A stretch of 64,000 nucleotides of DNA from Streptococcus sp. Marseille-P6264 (GTDB lineage: Bacteria > Bacillota > Bacilli > Lactobacillales > Streptococcaceae), in contig NZ_CABPTO010000006.1 of the NCBI RefSeq assembly GCF_902460355.1, positions 98,265 through 162,264 of the forward strand, given 5' to 3'. Within the stretch, counting starts at the first letter, position 1, and every line of letters begins with the position of its first letter. Under the pieces are notes generated by a model. That model had not been told where the DNA came from, made no database searches, and worked only from the letters and a program-made list of their open reading frames with translations. Shown in pieces: positions 40,000 to 49,149 of the stretch. The translations under genes were made by a program, and so were the position numbers.

Positions 40000-40035
40000 G
40001 TTTTAGAGCTGTGTTGTTTCGAATGGTTCCAAAAC
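40000..40035 (+). repeat. Isolated type II-A CRISPR repeat (36 bp)
   Basis: The 36 bases begin GTTTTAGAGCTGTGTTGTTT and end CGAATGGTTCCAAAAC; this is the Cas9-type repeat I know from S. thermophilus CRISPR3. Only one copy is present; no cas9, csn2 or tracrRNA is seen in the window. It stands 46 bases after the degenerate last I-C repeat. Confidence 0.93.
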
Positions 40036-40060
40036 GACACGAAGCTCCCCATAGTCAAAT

Positions 40061-40101
40061 AAATCCGATTCTTGAAAAGAGAGTCGGATTTTAATTTTAT
40101 T
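40061..40101 (+). terminator. Terminator downstream of the CRISPR array
   Basis: AAATCCGA and TCGGATTTT with inner TCT/AGA pairs, followed by TTTTAATTTTATT. Confidence 0.75.
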
Positions 40102-40142
40102 CGACTTCGACTTTTGTACTATAATTTTTTTGTAATTTCTGG

Positions 40143-40170
40143 TTGTATTTTTTTAAAATTCTGCTATAAT
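40143..40170 (+). promoter_or_regulatory. Promoter of the amino-acid ABC transporter
   Basis: TTGTAT, 16-base spacer, TATAAT with extended TGC; a second TATAAT follows at 40173. Confidence 0.7.
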
Positions 40171-40198
40171 GGTATAATATTTATTTAGGAGGAAGAGA

Positions 40199-40840
40199 AT
40201 GAGCTATATTTTGGAAATTTTACCCAGTCTTCTAAGTGGAGCGGCAACTACCTTGCAAGTGTTTGCTTTGGTCTTGTTTTTTTCGATTCCTTTGGGAATT
40301 ATGCTGGCATTTTCGATGCAAATTCGCTTGAAGCCTCTGCAATGGCTGCTTAATATTTATATTTGGATCATGCGCGGGACGCCACTTTTATTGCAGTTAA
40401 TCTTCATTTACTATGTGTTGCCAAGTATCGGCATTCGGCTGGATCGGATTCCTGCAGCGATTATTGCCTTTACACTAAACTATGCTGCTTATTTTGCGGA
40501 GATCTTCCGCGGAGGCATTTCTTCCATTCCGACTGGACAGTACGAAGCTGCGAAGGTTTTGAAATTTACTCCTGTTCAGACGATTCGCCTGATTATTTTG
40601 CCGCAAGTCGTAAAAATTGTGCTACCTAGTGTCTTTAATGAAATCATGACTTTGGTGAAAGATACCTCTTTGGTTTATGCTTTAGGCATTTCAGACTTAA
40701 TTTTGGCTAGTCGTACAGCGGCCAACCGAGATGCCAGTCTGGCACCGATGTTTGTTGCAGGCTTGATTTATTTACTCTTAATCGGTCTGGCTACGCTGGT
40801 TGCAAAACAGGTCGAAAAGAAATTCAGTTATTATAAGTAG
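40199..40840 (+). CDS. Polar amino-acid ABC transporter permease
   Basis: 213 residues, about five membrane helices, His/Glu/Gln/Arg-type permease with the EAA loop GQYEAAKVLKFTPVQTIRLIILPQ-like segment (residues about 113-136). Forms a transporter with the next two genes. AGGAGG precedes the ATG. Confidence 0.92.
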   Translation: MSYILEILPSLLSGAATTLQVFALVLFFSIPLGIMLAFSMQIRLKPLQWLLNIYIWIMRGTPLLLQLIFIYYVLPSIGIRLDRIPAAIIAFTLNYAAYFAEIFRGGISSIPTGQYEAAKVLKFTPVQTIRLIILPQVVKIVLPSVFNEIMTLVKDTSLVYALGISDLILASRTAANRDASLAPMFVAGLIYLLLIGLATLVAKQVEKKFSYYK

Positions 40841-40848
40841 GTGCTATT

Positions 40849-41478
40849 ATGTTAGAATTACGAAATATTAGTAAAAAATTTGGTGATAAGCAGATTCTAA
40901 AGGATTTTAATTTGATTGTGCCTGAAAAGCAAGTATTGGCCATTGTTGGACCTTCAGGCGGAGGGAAGACGACCCTTCTGCGTATGCTGGCAGGCTTGGA
41001 GACAATTGATTCGGGACAAGTAATTTATAATGGAGAGATTTTGGATGTCACTGAACTTGAAAAGCGCAATCTTCTAGGCTTCGTCTTTCAAGATTTTCAG
41101 CTCTTTCCTCATTTGTCTGTCTTGGAAAATTTGACCTTATCACCAATACATACAATGAATGTTTCCAAAGAAGAAGCTGAAGAGAAGGCGCAGGGCTTAT
41201 TGGCCCGCTTAGGCTTGTCCGAGCATGCCAAGGCCTATCCTTATTCGCTGTCAGGCGGGCAAAAACAGCGGGTCGCTTTGGCTCGTGCTATGATGATTAA
41301 TCCAGAAATTATCGGATATGATGAGCCGACTTCTGCCTTGGATCCTGCCTTACGCTTGGAAGTAGAAAAACTCATCCTCCAAAATCGGGAAATGGGGATG
41401 ACACAAATTGTGGTCACACATGATTTGCAGTTTGCGGAAAACATTGCGGATTCTATTCTCAAAGTCACACCAAAATAA
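40849..41478 (+). CDS. Polar amino-acid ABC transporter ATP-binding protein
   Basis: 209 residues: Walker A GPSGGGKTT, Q-loop VFQDFQLFPH, signature LSGGQKQR, Walker B with IIGYDEPTSALDP, and the His switch VTHD. Shorter than many members (about 240), ending at KVTPK soon after the H-loop. Confidence 0.95.
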   Translation: MLELRNISKKFGDKQILKDFNLIVPEKQVLAIVGPSGGGKTTLLRMLAGLETIDSGQVIYNGEILDVTELEKRNLLGFVFQDFQLFPHLSVLENLTLSPIHTMNVSKEEAEEKAQGLLARLGLSEHAKAYPYSLSGGQKQRVALARAMMINPEIIGYDEPTSALDPALRLEVEKLILQNREMGMTQIVVTHDLQFAENIADSILKVTPK

Positions 41479-41489
41479 GGGAGGCCCAG

Positions 41490-42338
41490 ATGAAACTAAA
41501 GAATATTTTTTTGGCCTGTTTGACCTTGATCCTAACTTTTCTGCTCGATGGTTGTAGTTCCAATGTCAGTGACCCCAGCCTAGACAACTGGAGCAAGTAT
41601 GGGGAGAAAAAACAGATTACAATCGGCTTTGATAATACCTTTGTCCCCATGGGATTTGAGCAAAAAGATGGCACTTATGCAGGATTTGACATTGATTTGG
41701 CCAACGCTGTTTTTGAGGAATATGGAATTAAGGTGAAATGGCAGCCGATTGATTGGGATATGAAAGAAACAGAGTTGACCAACGGCACGATTGACCTTAT
41801 CTGGAATGGCTACTCCGCAACGGATGAGAGAATGGAAAAGGTGCAATTTACCATTCCTTATATGAAAAATGAGCAGGTTTTGGTCAGCAAAAAGTCCTCT
41901 CATATCTCACAGGCCAGTGATATGGCAGGAAAAGTATTGGGTGCTCAAACGGGATCTTCTGGCTATGTAGCATTTGAAAGCAATCCTGAAATATTGAAAA
42001 CCTTTGTCAAAAATCATACAGCGACTCAGTACCAAAGCTTCAACGAGGCTTTGATTGACTTGCAAAACGACCGAATTGATGGTCTCTTGATTGACCGCGT
42101 TTATGCCAATTATTATCTGACAGAAGAAGGAATTTTAGATCAATATTCAGTCTTTTCAGTTGGATTTGAGAGCGAGGCCTTTGCGGTCGGAGCTAGAAAG
42201 GCGGACCGTACTTTAGTAGAAAAAGTAAATGCTGCTTTTGGGAAATTATACCAAGAGGGAAAATTCCAGAAAATCGCTGAGAAGTGGTTTGGAGAGGATG
42301 TTGCGACAGACCAAGTGAAAGCATATAAAAACAACTAG
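41490..42338 (+). CDS. Amino-acid ABC transporter substrate-binding lipoprotein
   Basis: 282 residues; signal peptide with lipobox-like LLDGC (Cys22; Asp at -2 is unusual), then a family 3 solute-binding domain (ITIGFDNTFVPMGFEQKDG, AGFDIDLANAVFEE, DLIWNGYSATDERME). Same gene order as the pneumococcal permease-ATPase-AatB set. Ligand (glutamine, cystine or other polar amino acid) is not evident. Confidence 0.9.
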   Translation: MKLKNIFLACLTLILTFLLDGCSSNVSDPSLDNWSKYGEKKQITIGFDNTFVPMGFEQKDGTYAGFDIDLANAVFEEYGIKVKWQPIDWDMKETELTNGTIDLIWNGYSATDERMEKVQFTIPYMKNEQVLVSKKSSHISQASDMAGKVLGAQTGSSGYVAFESNPEILKTFVKNHTATQYQSFNEALIDLQNDRIDGLLIDRVYANYYLTEEGILDQYSVFSVGFESEAFAVGARKADRTLVEKVNAAFGKLYQEGKFQKIAEKWFGEDVATDQVKAYKNN

Positions 42339-42357
42339 TTTTCTGCTAGTTGTTTTT
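42327..42357. terminator. Bidirectional terminator
   Basis: AAAACAACTAG, loop TTTTCTG, CTAGTTGTTTTTT; serves the transporter operon and the converging CDF gene. Confidence 0.88.
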
Positions 42358-43536
42358 TCGTGTTTCTTGGTGGAAGATATTTTGCCAGACTTCGTGGCGA
42401 CGCCAGAGGCTGGTATGGATGACATCCCCGATTTGATAGCGAATCAGTTTAGTTTTTTGGCTGACGGATGTAATTTCTAAATTTTTGATAGGAGAAGTTT
42501 GAGCTCTCTCTAGTTGAAATTCCTCTTTGTTCAGCTGGCGACCATCTTGGGAAATGTAGACAAAATCAGAGGAAAGGAGCGCCTCCAATTGACTGCCTTG
42601 GTCGACTAATTGCTCACGCATCAGGAGTTTTTGATAGACATTATCCAGAATCTCATCTTCAGGAATTGGAGCTGGCTCAATATGAATATCAATGTCGAAG
42701 ACGCCAAAGTTTTCCTTGAGCATATCCTCTACCTGGTCAGCGATTTCGTGGCTTTCAAAGACAGAGAGGTCAGGGTTCATTTCTAGTATAATATCCAGAT
42801 AGATATTACTACCATAGGTCCGGCCACGCTGGGATTTGACGCGTGTGATTTTGGGAATTTCCAGGATAGCGCGCTTGTAATCGTCTAAAAGGTCCTGATC
42901 AAAGCCGTCTGACAGGCTGAAGGAGGACTCTATGAAGATGTCATAAGCTGTTTTTAGAATGAAAAACGTAATAATGATGGCTGCTAGCTTATCAACGATA
43001 GGGAATTTCAGGGAGCTGGCAATAATGGCAACCGATGTGCCCAGAGAAGTGATGGCATCCGAGAGATTGTCCTTGGCAGCCGCATCCAGAGCTTTGGATT
43101 TTACCCTTTTGGCTAGGTTTTTATTGTAAAGATAAACACCAAACATGATGATGGCCGATACAATCCCAACGATGGCCCCCACAGGATCAATCAAGGTTTC
43201 TTCCTTATTAATGATTTTTTGAGCCGTATCAATGAGGACATTGAAACCGACAAAAAACATGATGAAAGAAGTAATTAGGCTGGCCAGATCTTCAATCTTC
43301 CAATGGCCGAAGCGGTGGTCCTTATCCGCTGGTTTTCTTGCCATGCGTAGGCCGATTAAGACTGCTAGATTGGCAACGATATCGGAGACGTTGTTGAAAC
43401 CATCCGCCATCAAACTGGAGGATGTCAGTGCTGCACCTGCAATGATTTTTGTAACGGATAGGCCAATGTAGGTGGCAATGGCTAGGAGGGCGCCTCGTTC
43501 GGCAAGTTTGAGATTGTCGCTTGGATGATTGTGCAT
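42346..43536 (-). CDS. mntE: Cation diffusion facilitator, manganese-exporter (MntE) type
   Basis: 396 residues: six membrane helices and a long cytoplasmic C-terminal domain. The metal site reads ADGFNNVSD in helix 2 (Asn-x3-Asp) and KDNLSDA in helix 5 (Asp-x3-Asp); replacing the His of zinc transporters by Asp fits Mn-CDF/MntE proteins. It would export excess Mn(II). Metal choice is inferred from these residues and length. Confidence 0.8.
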   Translation of the reverse strand: MHNHPSDNLKLAERGALLAIATYIGLSVTKIIAGAALTSSSLMADGFNNVSDIVANLAVLIGLRMARKPADKDHRFGHWKIEDLASLITSFIMFFVGFNVLIDTAQKIINKEETLIDPVGAIVGIVSAIIMFGVYLYNKNLAKRVKSKALDAAAKDNLSDAITSLGTSVAIIASSLKFPIVDKLAAIIITFFILKTAYDIFIESSFSLSDGFDQDLLDDYKRAILEIPKITRVKSQRGRTYGSNIYLDIILEMNPDLSVFESHEIADQVEDMLKENFGVFDIDIHIEPAPIPEDEILDNVYQKLLMREQLVDQGSQLEALLSSDFVYISQDGRQLNKEEFQLERAQTSPIKNLEITSVSQKTKLIRYQIGDVIHTSLWRRHEVWQNIFHQETRKNN

Positions 43537-43629
43537 GGCTGCTCCTTTCTAGACTACTATTATAGCTTTTTCACACTTGAATTTCAATTGAGGACAGTTG
43601 CCTTTTCGATAACAAATTCGCTCGAATTT

Positions 43630-43638
43630 TGATATAAT
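43630..43638 (+). promoter_or_regulatory. Extended -10 promoter of pcrA
   Basis: TGATATAAT, 45 bases before the ATG. Confidence 0.6.
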
Positions 43639-43683
43639 GGAAGCATTGATTTTCAGTTTGATTTTACATTGAAAGGATAGAAG

Positions 43684-45972
43684 ATGAATCCCTTATTAAA
43701 CGGTATGAATGACCGTCAGGCCGAAGCGGTCCAGACGACAGAAGGCCCCTTGTTGATTATGGCGGGAGCTGGTTCGGGAAAGACTCGAGTCCTGACCCAT
43801 CGCATTGCCTATTTGATTGACGAGAAGATGATCAATCCTTGGAATATCCTAGCCATTACCTTTACCAATAAGGCGGCGCGGGAGATGAAAGAGCGGGCAG
43901 CAGCGCTCAATCCAGCCACCCAAGATTGCTTAATCGCTACCTTCCACTCCATGTGTGTGCGTATTCTGCGGCGAGAAGCTGACCATATTGGCTACAATCG
44001 CAACTTTACGATCGTTGATCCGGGTGAGCAGCGAACACTGATGAAACGGATTCTCAAAAACCTCAATCTAGATCCTAAAAAGTGGAATGAGCGCGCCATT
44101 CTGGGTACTATTTCCAATGCTAAGAATGACCTGATTGACGAGGTGGCCTATGTGAATCTAGCTGGTGATATGTATACGGAGATTGTGGCCAAGTGCTACA
44201 CGGCCTATCAAAAGGAATTGCGCCAGTCTGAGGCCATGGACTTTGACGATTTGATTATGCTGACCTTGCGGCTTTTTGACCAAAATCCAGATGTCCTGAC
44301 CTATTACCAGCAACGTTACCAGTACATCCATGTAGACGAGTATCAGGATACCAACCATGCTCAGTACCAACTAGTCAAACTCTTGGCTTCCCGCTTTAAG
44401 AATATCTGCGTGGTCGGAGATGCTGACCAGTCTATCTATGGCTGGCGGGGAGCCGATATGCAGAATATCTTGGACTTTGAAAAGGATTATCCAGAAGCTA
44501 AGGTAGTTCTCCTTGAGGAAAATTATCGTTCCACCAAGACCATTCTTCGGGCGGCTAATGAAGTCATCCGAAACAACCGCAACCGCCGTCCTAAGAATCT
44601 CTGGACTCAAAACGAAGACGGTGAGGAAATTGTCTACTATCGGGCTAATGATGAGCAGGACGAGGCTCTCTTTGTCGCTCGGACTATTGATCAGCTGAGC
44701 CGAGAAGGTTACAGTCATAAGGATTTTGCAGTTCTTTACCGGACCAATGCCCAGTCACGGACGGTGGAGGAAGCCCTGCTCAAGGCCAATATTCCCTACA
44801 CCATGGTGGGCGGCACTAAGTTTTACAGCCGTAAAGAAATCCGTGATGTTATTTCTTACCTCAATCTCATCGCCAATCCTAGCGACAATATCAGCTATGA
44901 GCGCGTGGTCAATGAGCCCAAACGTGGTGTCGGACCGGGAACGGTAGACAAGATTCGGAATTTTGCGGCTAGTCAAGAAATTTCTTTGCTGGATGCGTCA
45001 GCCAATATCATGCTTTCGCCAGTCAAGGGCAAGGCGGCTCAGGCGGTATATGAGTTTGCCAATTTGATACTCGACTTGCGGGATCGTTTGGATGACTATA
45101 GTGTGACTGAGCTAGTCGAGCTTGTTCTGAAAAAGACAGGTTACTCTGCCGCTTTGGCAGCTCAGGCAACCTTGGAAAGCCAAGCTCGGATTGAAAATAT
45201 TGAAGAATTCTTGTCTGTGACCAAGAACTTTGATGAAAATCCAGACAATCCTGCTGATGAGACGGGTCTGGATAAGCTCAGCCGTTTTCTCAATGACCTA
45301 GCCTTGATCGCAGACACAGATGACGGAGATCAGGAGAGTTCGGAAGTGACTCTGATGACCCTCCATGCGGCCAAGGGACTAGAGTTTCCAGTCGTCTTTC
45401 TAGTCGGTATGGAGGAAAATGTCTTTCCTCTGAGCCGAGCCTCTGAAGATGAGGATGAGCTGGAAGAGGAGCGGCGTCTGGCCTATGTCGGTATCACCCG
45501 AGCAGAAAAGATTCTCTATCTGACCAATGCCAATTCCCGCCTACTTTACGGTCGTACCAACTACAACCAGCCGACCCGCTTCTTGAGAGAAATCAGCTCA
45601 GACTTGCTAGACTATCAGGGACTGGCTCGACCGGCAAACAGCTCTTTTAAGGTTAGTTATACCAATAGCGATACTAGCAAATTTGGTCAGGGCATGAGTC
45701 TGGCTCAAGCGCTACAAGAGCGGAAACGTCAAGCGGCTCCTAGTTCGATTTCTACAAACAGTCTGCCTTTTGGAAAGAACAGTCAGAGCCAGCCATCTAA
45801 ACCAGAAGTTGCTTGGGCTATCGGGGATATTGCCCACCATAAAAAATGGGGCGATGGTACAGTTCTGGCAGTCTCCGGGAGTGGAAACAGCCAAGAGCTT
45901 AAAATTAATTTCCCAGAAGTTGGGCTGAAGAAAGTACTGGCCAGCATAGCGCCAATTGAGAAAAAATCATGA
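43684..45972 (+). CDS. pcrA: ATP-dependent DNA helicase PcrA
   Basis: 762 residues, SF1A helicase: MNPLLNGMNDRQAEAV, Walker [49 protein letters not shown] and RRLAYVGITRAEKILY. The C-terminal part has the Tudor-like VAWAIGDIAHHKKWGDGTV that contacts RNA polymerase. Acts in repair, rolling-circle replication and removal of RecA. Overlaps the next gene by 4 bases. Confidence 0.97.
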   Translation: MNPLLNGMNDRQAEAVQTTEGPLLIMAGAGSGKTRVLTHRIAYLIDEKMINPWNILAITFTNKAAREMKERAAALNPATQDCLIATFHSMCVRILRREADHIGYNRNFTIVDPGEQRTLMKRILKNLNLDPKKWNERAILGTISNAKNDLIDEVAYVNLAGDMYTEIVAKCYTAYQKELRQSEAMDFDDLIMLTLRLFDQNPDVLTYYQQRYQYIHVDEYQDTNHAQYQLVKLLASRFKNICVVGDADQSIYGWRGADMQNILDFEKDYPEAKVVLLEENYRSTKTILRAANEVIRNNRNRRPKNLWTQNEDGEEIVYYRANDEQDEALFVARTIDQLSREGYSHKDFAVLYRTNAQSRTVEEALLKANIPYTMVGGTKFYSRKEIRDVISYLNLIANPSDNISYERVVNEPKRGVGPGTVDKIRNFAASQEISLLDASANIMLSPVKGKAAQAVYEFANLILDLRDRLDDYSVTELVELVLKKTGYSAALAAQATLESQARIENIEEFLSVTKNFDENPDNPADETGLDKLSRFLNDLALIADTDDGDQESSEVTLMTLHAAKGLEFPVVFLVGMEENVFPLSRASEDEDELEEERRLAYVGITRAEKILYLTNANSRLLYGRTNYNQPTRFLREISSDLLDYQGLARPANSSFKVSYTNSDTSKFGQGMSLAQALQERKRQAAPSSISTNSLPFGKNSQSQPSKPEVAWAIGDIAHHKKWGDGTVLAVSGSGNSQELKINFPEVGLKKVLASIAPIEKKS

Positions 45973-46367
45973 TAAGACAGTCAATTGAAGCCTGGATCTA
46001 TCATCCAGAGGAGCGAGAAATCTTGCTCTTGAAAGTTGAGGATGAGAAAGTCTCCTTTTGGCAGCCCATTACGGGTGGGATTGAGAGCGGCGAGAGTCCA
46101 GAAGAAGCCTGCCTTCGTGAAATAAAAGAAGAGACTGGCTTGCTCTTACATCGTTCAAACCTGACAGGTCTTGGAAATTTCACAGTAAAGATTGATGAAA
46201 ATCTGACCATCCACAAAAATCTCTTTCTAGTTCTGACAGAACAGAAGGAAATCCGGATTTCTGATGAGCATGTGGGAGCTCAGTGGATAGCGTTAGACAA
46301 AGTTTCGTCGCAGCTGTACTGGCAAAGTAATCAAGCGACTTTTGAGATTATATCTGAGAAGCTATAA
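45969..46367 (+). CDS. Nudix hydrolase
   Basis: 132 residues with a complete Nudix box: GGIESGESPEEACLREIKEE followed by TGL (GX5EX7REUXEEXGU). Family members hydrolyse nucleoside diphosphates linked to another moiety; substrate unknown. Coupled to pcrA by ATGA overlap. Confidence 0.92.
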   Translation: MIRQSIEAWIYHPEEREILLLKVEDEKVSFWQPITGGIESGESPEEACLREIKEETGLLLHRSNLTGLGNFTVKIDENLTIHKNLFLVLTEQKEIRISDEHVGAQWIALDKVSSQLYWQSNQATFEIISEKL

Positions 46368-46389
46368 GATATAGCTTCTCTTTATTTCT
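46356..46389 (+). terminator. Terminator of pcrA-Nudix operon
   Basis: GAGAAGCTAT and ATAGCTTCTC around a short loop, then TTTATTTCTTTT. The stem starts within the last codons of the Nudix gene. Confidence 0.88.
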
Positions 46390-46465
46390 TTTGATAAGGA
46401 AATTCTATTAGTCAAGCGAGCCGTTTAGTGGTAGACTTATCACATAACTATAGTGAGGTGACCTT

Positions 46466-47746
46466 ATGACACGTGAATTCAAATTTGAAACTCTGCAGCT
46501 TCATGCCGGACAGACAGTTGACCCGACAACTAAGTCGCGGGCTCTGCCTATTTACCAGACAACTTCCTATGTGTTTGACGATACTCAGGAGGGAGAAGAT
46601 CTTTTTGCCCTACGCAAACCGGGCAATATCTACACTCGGATTACCAATCCGACCCTGTCTGCTTTTGAAGAGCGGATTGCGGCTTTGGAGGGTGGGGTTG
46701 GATCTCTAGCAACAGCTTCTGGTATGGCAGCTGTTACCTACACCATTCTAGCTTTGGCCCATGCTGGCGACCACGTAGTAGCAGCCTCTACCATCTACGG
46801 TGGTACCTTTAATCTGCTCAAGGAAACCCTGCCTCGCTATGGCATTACCACGACTTTTGTGGATATTGAAAATCTGGCTGAAGTAGAAGCAGCCATTCAG
46901 GACAATACAAAGTTGGTTTTGATTGAAAGTTTGGGTAATCCGCTGATTAATATTCCTGACTTTGATACTCTAGCTGAGCTGGTTCATGCTCATAAAATTC
47001 CGCTGATTTCTGACAATACCTTTGCTACACCTTATCTGATCAATGTTTTTTCTCATGGAGTGGACATTGCAGTTCATTCTGCTACTAAGTTTATTGGCGG
47101 TCATGGAACTAGCATCGGAGGTGTGATTGTGGACAGCGGTCGTTTCGATTGGGAAGCTTCTGGCAAGTTTCCGCAGTTTGTTGATCCAGACCCGAGTTAT
47201 CATGATATCAGTTATACGCGCGATGTCGGAGCGGCAGCTTTTGTCACTGCTGTCCGGACTCAGCTCTTGCGCGATACAGGCGCTGCCATGTCTCCCTTCA
47301 ATGCCTTTCTCTTCCTGCAAGGGTTAGAAACTCTCTCTTTGCGCGTAGAGCGCCATGTGTCTAATGCCGAGAAGATTGTAGATTTCCTAGCAGGGCATCC
47401 TAAGGTTGAGCAGGTCAATTATCCCAAGCTTGCTGACAGTCCTTATCATGCTTTGGCAGAAAAATATTTCCCTAAAGGCGTGGGCTCTATCTTTACCTTT
47501 AATGTCAAAGGTGGGGAGAAAGAAGCTCGTAAGATTATTGACAGTCTGGAGATTTTCTCTGACTTGGCCAATGTAGCAGATGCTAAGTCCTTGGTTGTCC
47601 ATCCAGCTACGACAACTCACGGACAGATGTCTCCAGAGGCTCAGCTGGCAGCAGGCATTACACCAAATCAAATCCGACTCTCTATCGGCTTGGAAAACGT
47701 GGATGACTTGATAGAGGATTTGAGAATCGCTTTGGAATCTATTTAA
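46466..47746 (+). CDS. cysD: O-acetylhomoserine sulfhydrylase
   Basis: 426 residues, Cys/Met-metabolism PLP enzyme: N-terminal FETLQLHAGQ, SGMAAVTYTI, the lysine loop HSATKFIGGHGT, and C-terminal MSPEAQLAAGITPNQIRLSIGLE. Length above 420 and the long insert after the PLP lysine point to O-acetylhomoserine (thiol)-lyase (also called MetY) rather than a gamma-synthase or beta-lyase. Makes homocysteine from sulfide. GAGGTGA precedes the ATG. Confidence 0.9.
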   Translation: MTREFKFETLQLHAGQTVDPTTKSRALPIYQTTSYVFDDTQEGEDLFALRKPGNIYTRITNPTLSAFEERIAALEGGVGSLATASGMAAVTYTILALAHAGDHVVAASTIYGGTFNLLKETLPRYGITTTFVDIENLAEVEAAIQDNTKLVLIESLGNPLINIPDFDTLAELVHAHKIPLISDNTFATPYLINVFSHGVDIAVHSATKFIGGHGTSIGGVIVDSGRFDWEASGKFPQFVDPDPSYHDISYTRDVGAAAFVTAVRTQLLRDTGAAMSPFNAFLFLQGLETLSLRVERHVSNAEKIVDFLAGHPKVEQVNYPKLADSPYHALAEKYFPKGVGSIFTFNVKGGEKEARKIIDSLEIFSDLANVADAKSLVVHPATTTHGQMSPEAQLAAGITPNQIRLSIGLENVDDLIEDLRIALESI

Positions 47747-47870
47747 CAAATAATAGCTATAATTTAGAATATTTAGAAATTGAATTTTTAAATATTCTAT
47801 TTTTTTTTTGAATATAATGATTTTTTGTGAGATAATGTCAGTATATTTTAATTAGTGAGGGTTGATTTAA

Positions 47871-48890
47871 ATGAGACATAAAATTTTAGTTACAGGTGGG
47901 GCCGGTTTTATAGGTACTCATACTGTTATTGAACTAGTTAATGCTGGTCATGAAGTAGTAGTAGTTGATAATTTAATCAATAGCAACAAAAAAAGTATTG
48001 AAATTGTTGAAAAAATTGTTGGGCAAAACATTCCATTTTATATAGCAGATGTCTGTGATGAGGAAAAACTGTTTGAAATTTTTACGAAAGAAAAACCTAC
48101 GGGGGTCATTCATTTTGCTGCATTAAAGGCAGTAGGGGAATCTACGCAAATACCTCTTGCGTATTATAAGAATAATATCACAGGTGTTTTGACGCTTTTA
48201 AAAGTGATGGAAGAGGTTAATTGTAAAAACATTATTTTTAGCTCTTCAGCAACTGTGTATGGGGATCCTCACACAGTTCCAATTTTAGAAGATTTTCCAC
48301 TTTCAGTTACAAATCCATATGGCCGAACAAAATTAATGACAGAAGAAATTTTGACAGATATTTATAAAGCCGATATGAGTTGGAATGTGGTGATTCTTCG
48401 TTATTTTAACCCTATTGGTGCACATGAAAGCGGAGATTTAGGGGAAAATCCGAATGGAATCCCAAATAACCTTCTTCCTTATGTAACTCAAGTTGCGGTA
48501 GGAAAATTGACATCAGTACGAGTATTCGGTAATGACTATCCTACAGTTGATGGAACAGGCGTTAGAGATTATATTCATGTTGTAGATTTGGCAAGAGGGC
48601 ATGTTGCTGCGCTTCAGAAGCTAGAAGGTAAGTCTGGACTGAATATTTATAATCTCGGAACAGGAAAAGGTTACTCTGTTCTAGAAATTATAAAAAATAT
48701 GGAAAAAGCAGTTGGAAAGAAAATTCCGTATGAGATTACAGAACGGCGTGCGGGAGATATAGCTTCTTGCTATGCAGATTCAAAAAAAGCTAAAGATGAA
48801 CTAGGATGGGAAGCTAAGTTTGATATTGAACGAATGTGTCAAGATGCTTGGCGTTGGCAGAGTAAGCATCCGAATGGTTTTGATGACTAG
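47871..48890 (+). CDS. galE: UDP-glucose 4-epimerase
   Basis: 339 residues, SDR fold: NAD loop TGGAGFIGTH, catalytic SSSATVYG and NPYGRTK (Tyr-x3-Lys). Interconverts UDP-Glc/UDP-Gal (perhaps also the GlcNAc forms) for the polysaccharide locus that starts here. AT-rich compared with cysD, like the next five genes. Confidence 0.95.
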   Translation: MRHKILVTGGAGFIGTHTVIELVNAGHEVVVVDNLINSNKKSIEIVEKIVGQNIPFYIADVCDEEKLFEIFTKEKPTGVIHFAALKAVGESTQIPLAYYKNNITGVLTLLKVMEEVNCKNIIFSSSATVYGDPHTVPILEDFPLSVTNPYGRTKLMTEEILTDIYKADMSWNVVILRYFNPIGAHESGDLGENPNGIPNNLLPYVTQVAVGKLTSVRVFGNDYPTVDGTGVRDYIHVVDLARGHVAALQKLEGKSGLNIYNLGTGKGYSVLEIIKNMEKAVGKKIPYEITERRAGDIASCYADSKKAKDELGWEAKFDIERMCQDAWRWQSKHPNGFDD

Positions 48891-48934
48891 GGTGTTTTAA
48901 GTGAAAATCTAGTTTCTTCTATATTGACAGATAA

Positions 48935-48993
48935 ATGCGAATAAATTCTCGGAATTAGTGAACACTAATCTGAGTTTATTCGTATTTTTATCT
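48935..48993 (+). terminator. Terminator of galE
   Basis: ATGCGAATAAA pairs with TTTATTCGTAT, with nested ATTAGTG/CACTAAT, then TTTTT. The rest of the 48891-49149 gap is AT-rich, with a TATAAT at 49113 probably serving the next gene. Confidence 0.8.
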
Positions 48994-49149
48994 TATTTTG
49001 GCTTATAAAAGTTAGATATAAAGAAATCTCAGTCTTTGAGTATTCTAAATTGTTTTATGCTTGAGCCTATTATAATCATTTACACAGTAGAAAATGAGGC
49101 CTATATATTGTATAATAGGAGTAAACTATTTTAAGGAGAGATCAAATCA

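Noticed and set aside
39954..40198. tracrRNA or cas9 remnant near the type II-A repeat
   Set aside because: No anti-repeat complementary to the 36-bp repeat and no coding remnant could be seen in this stretch.
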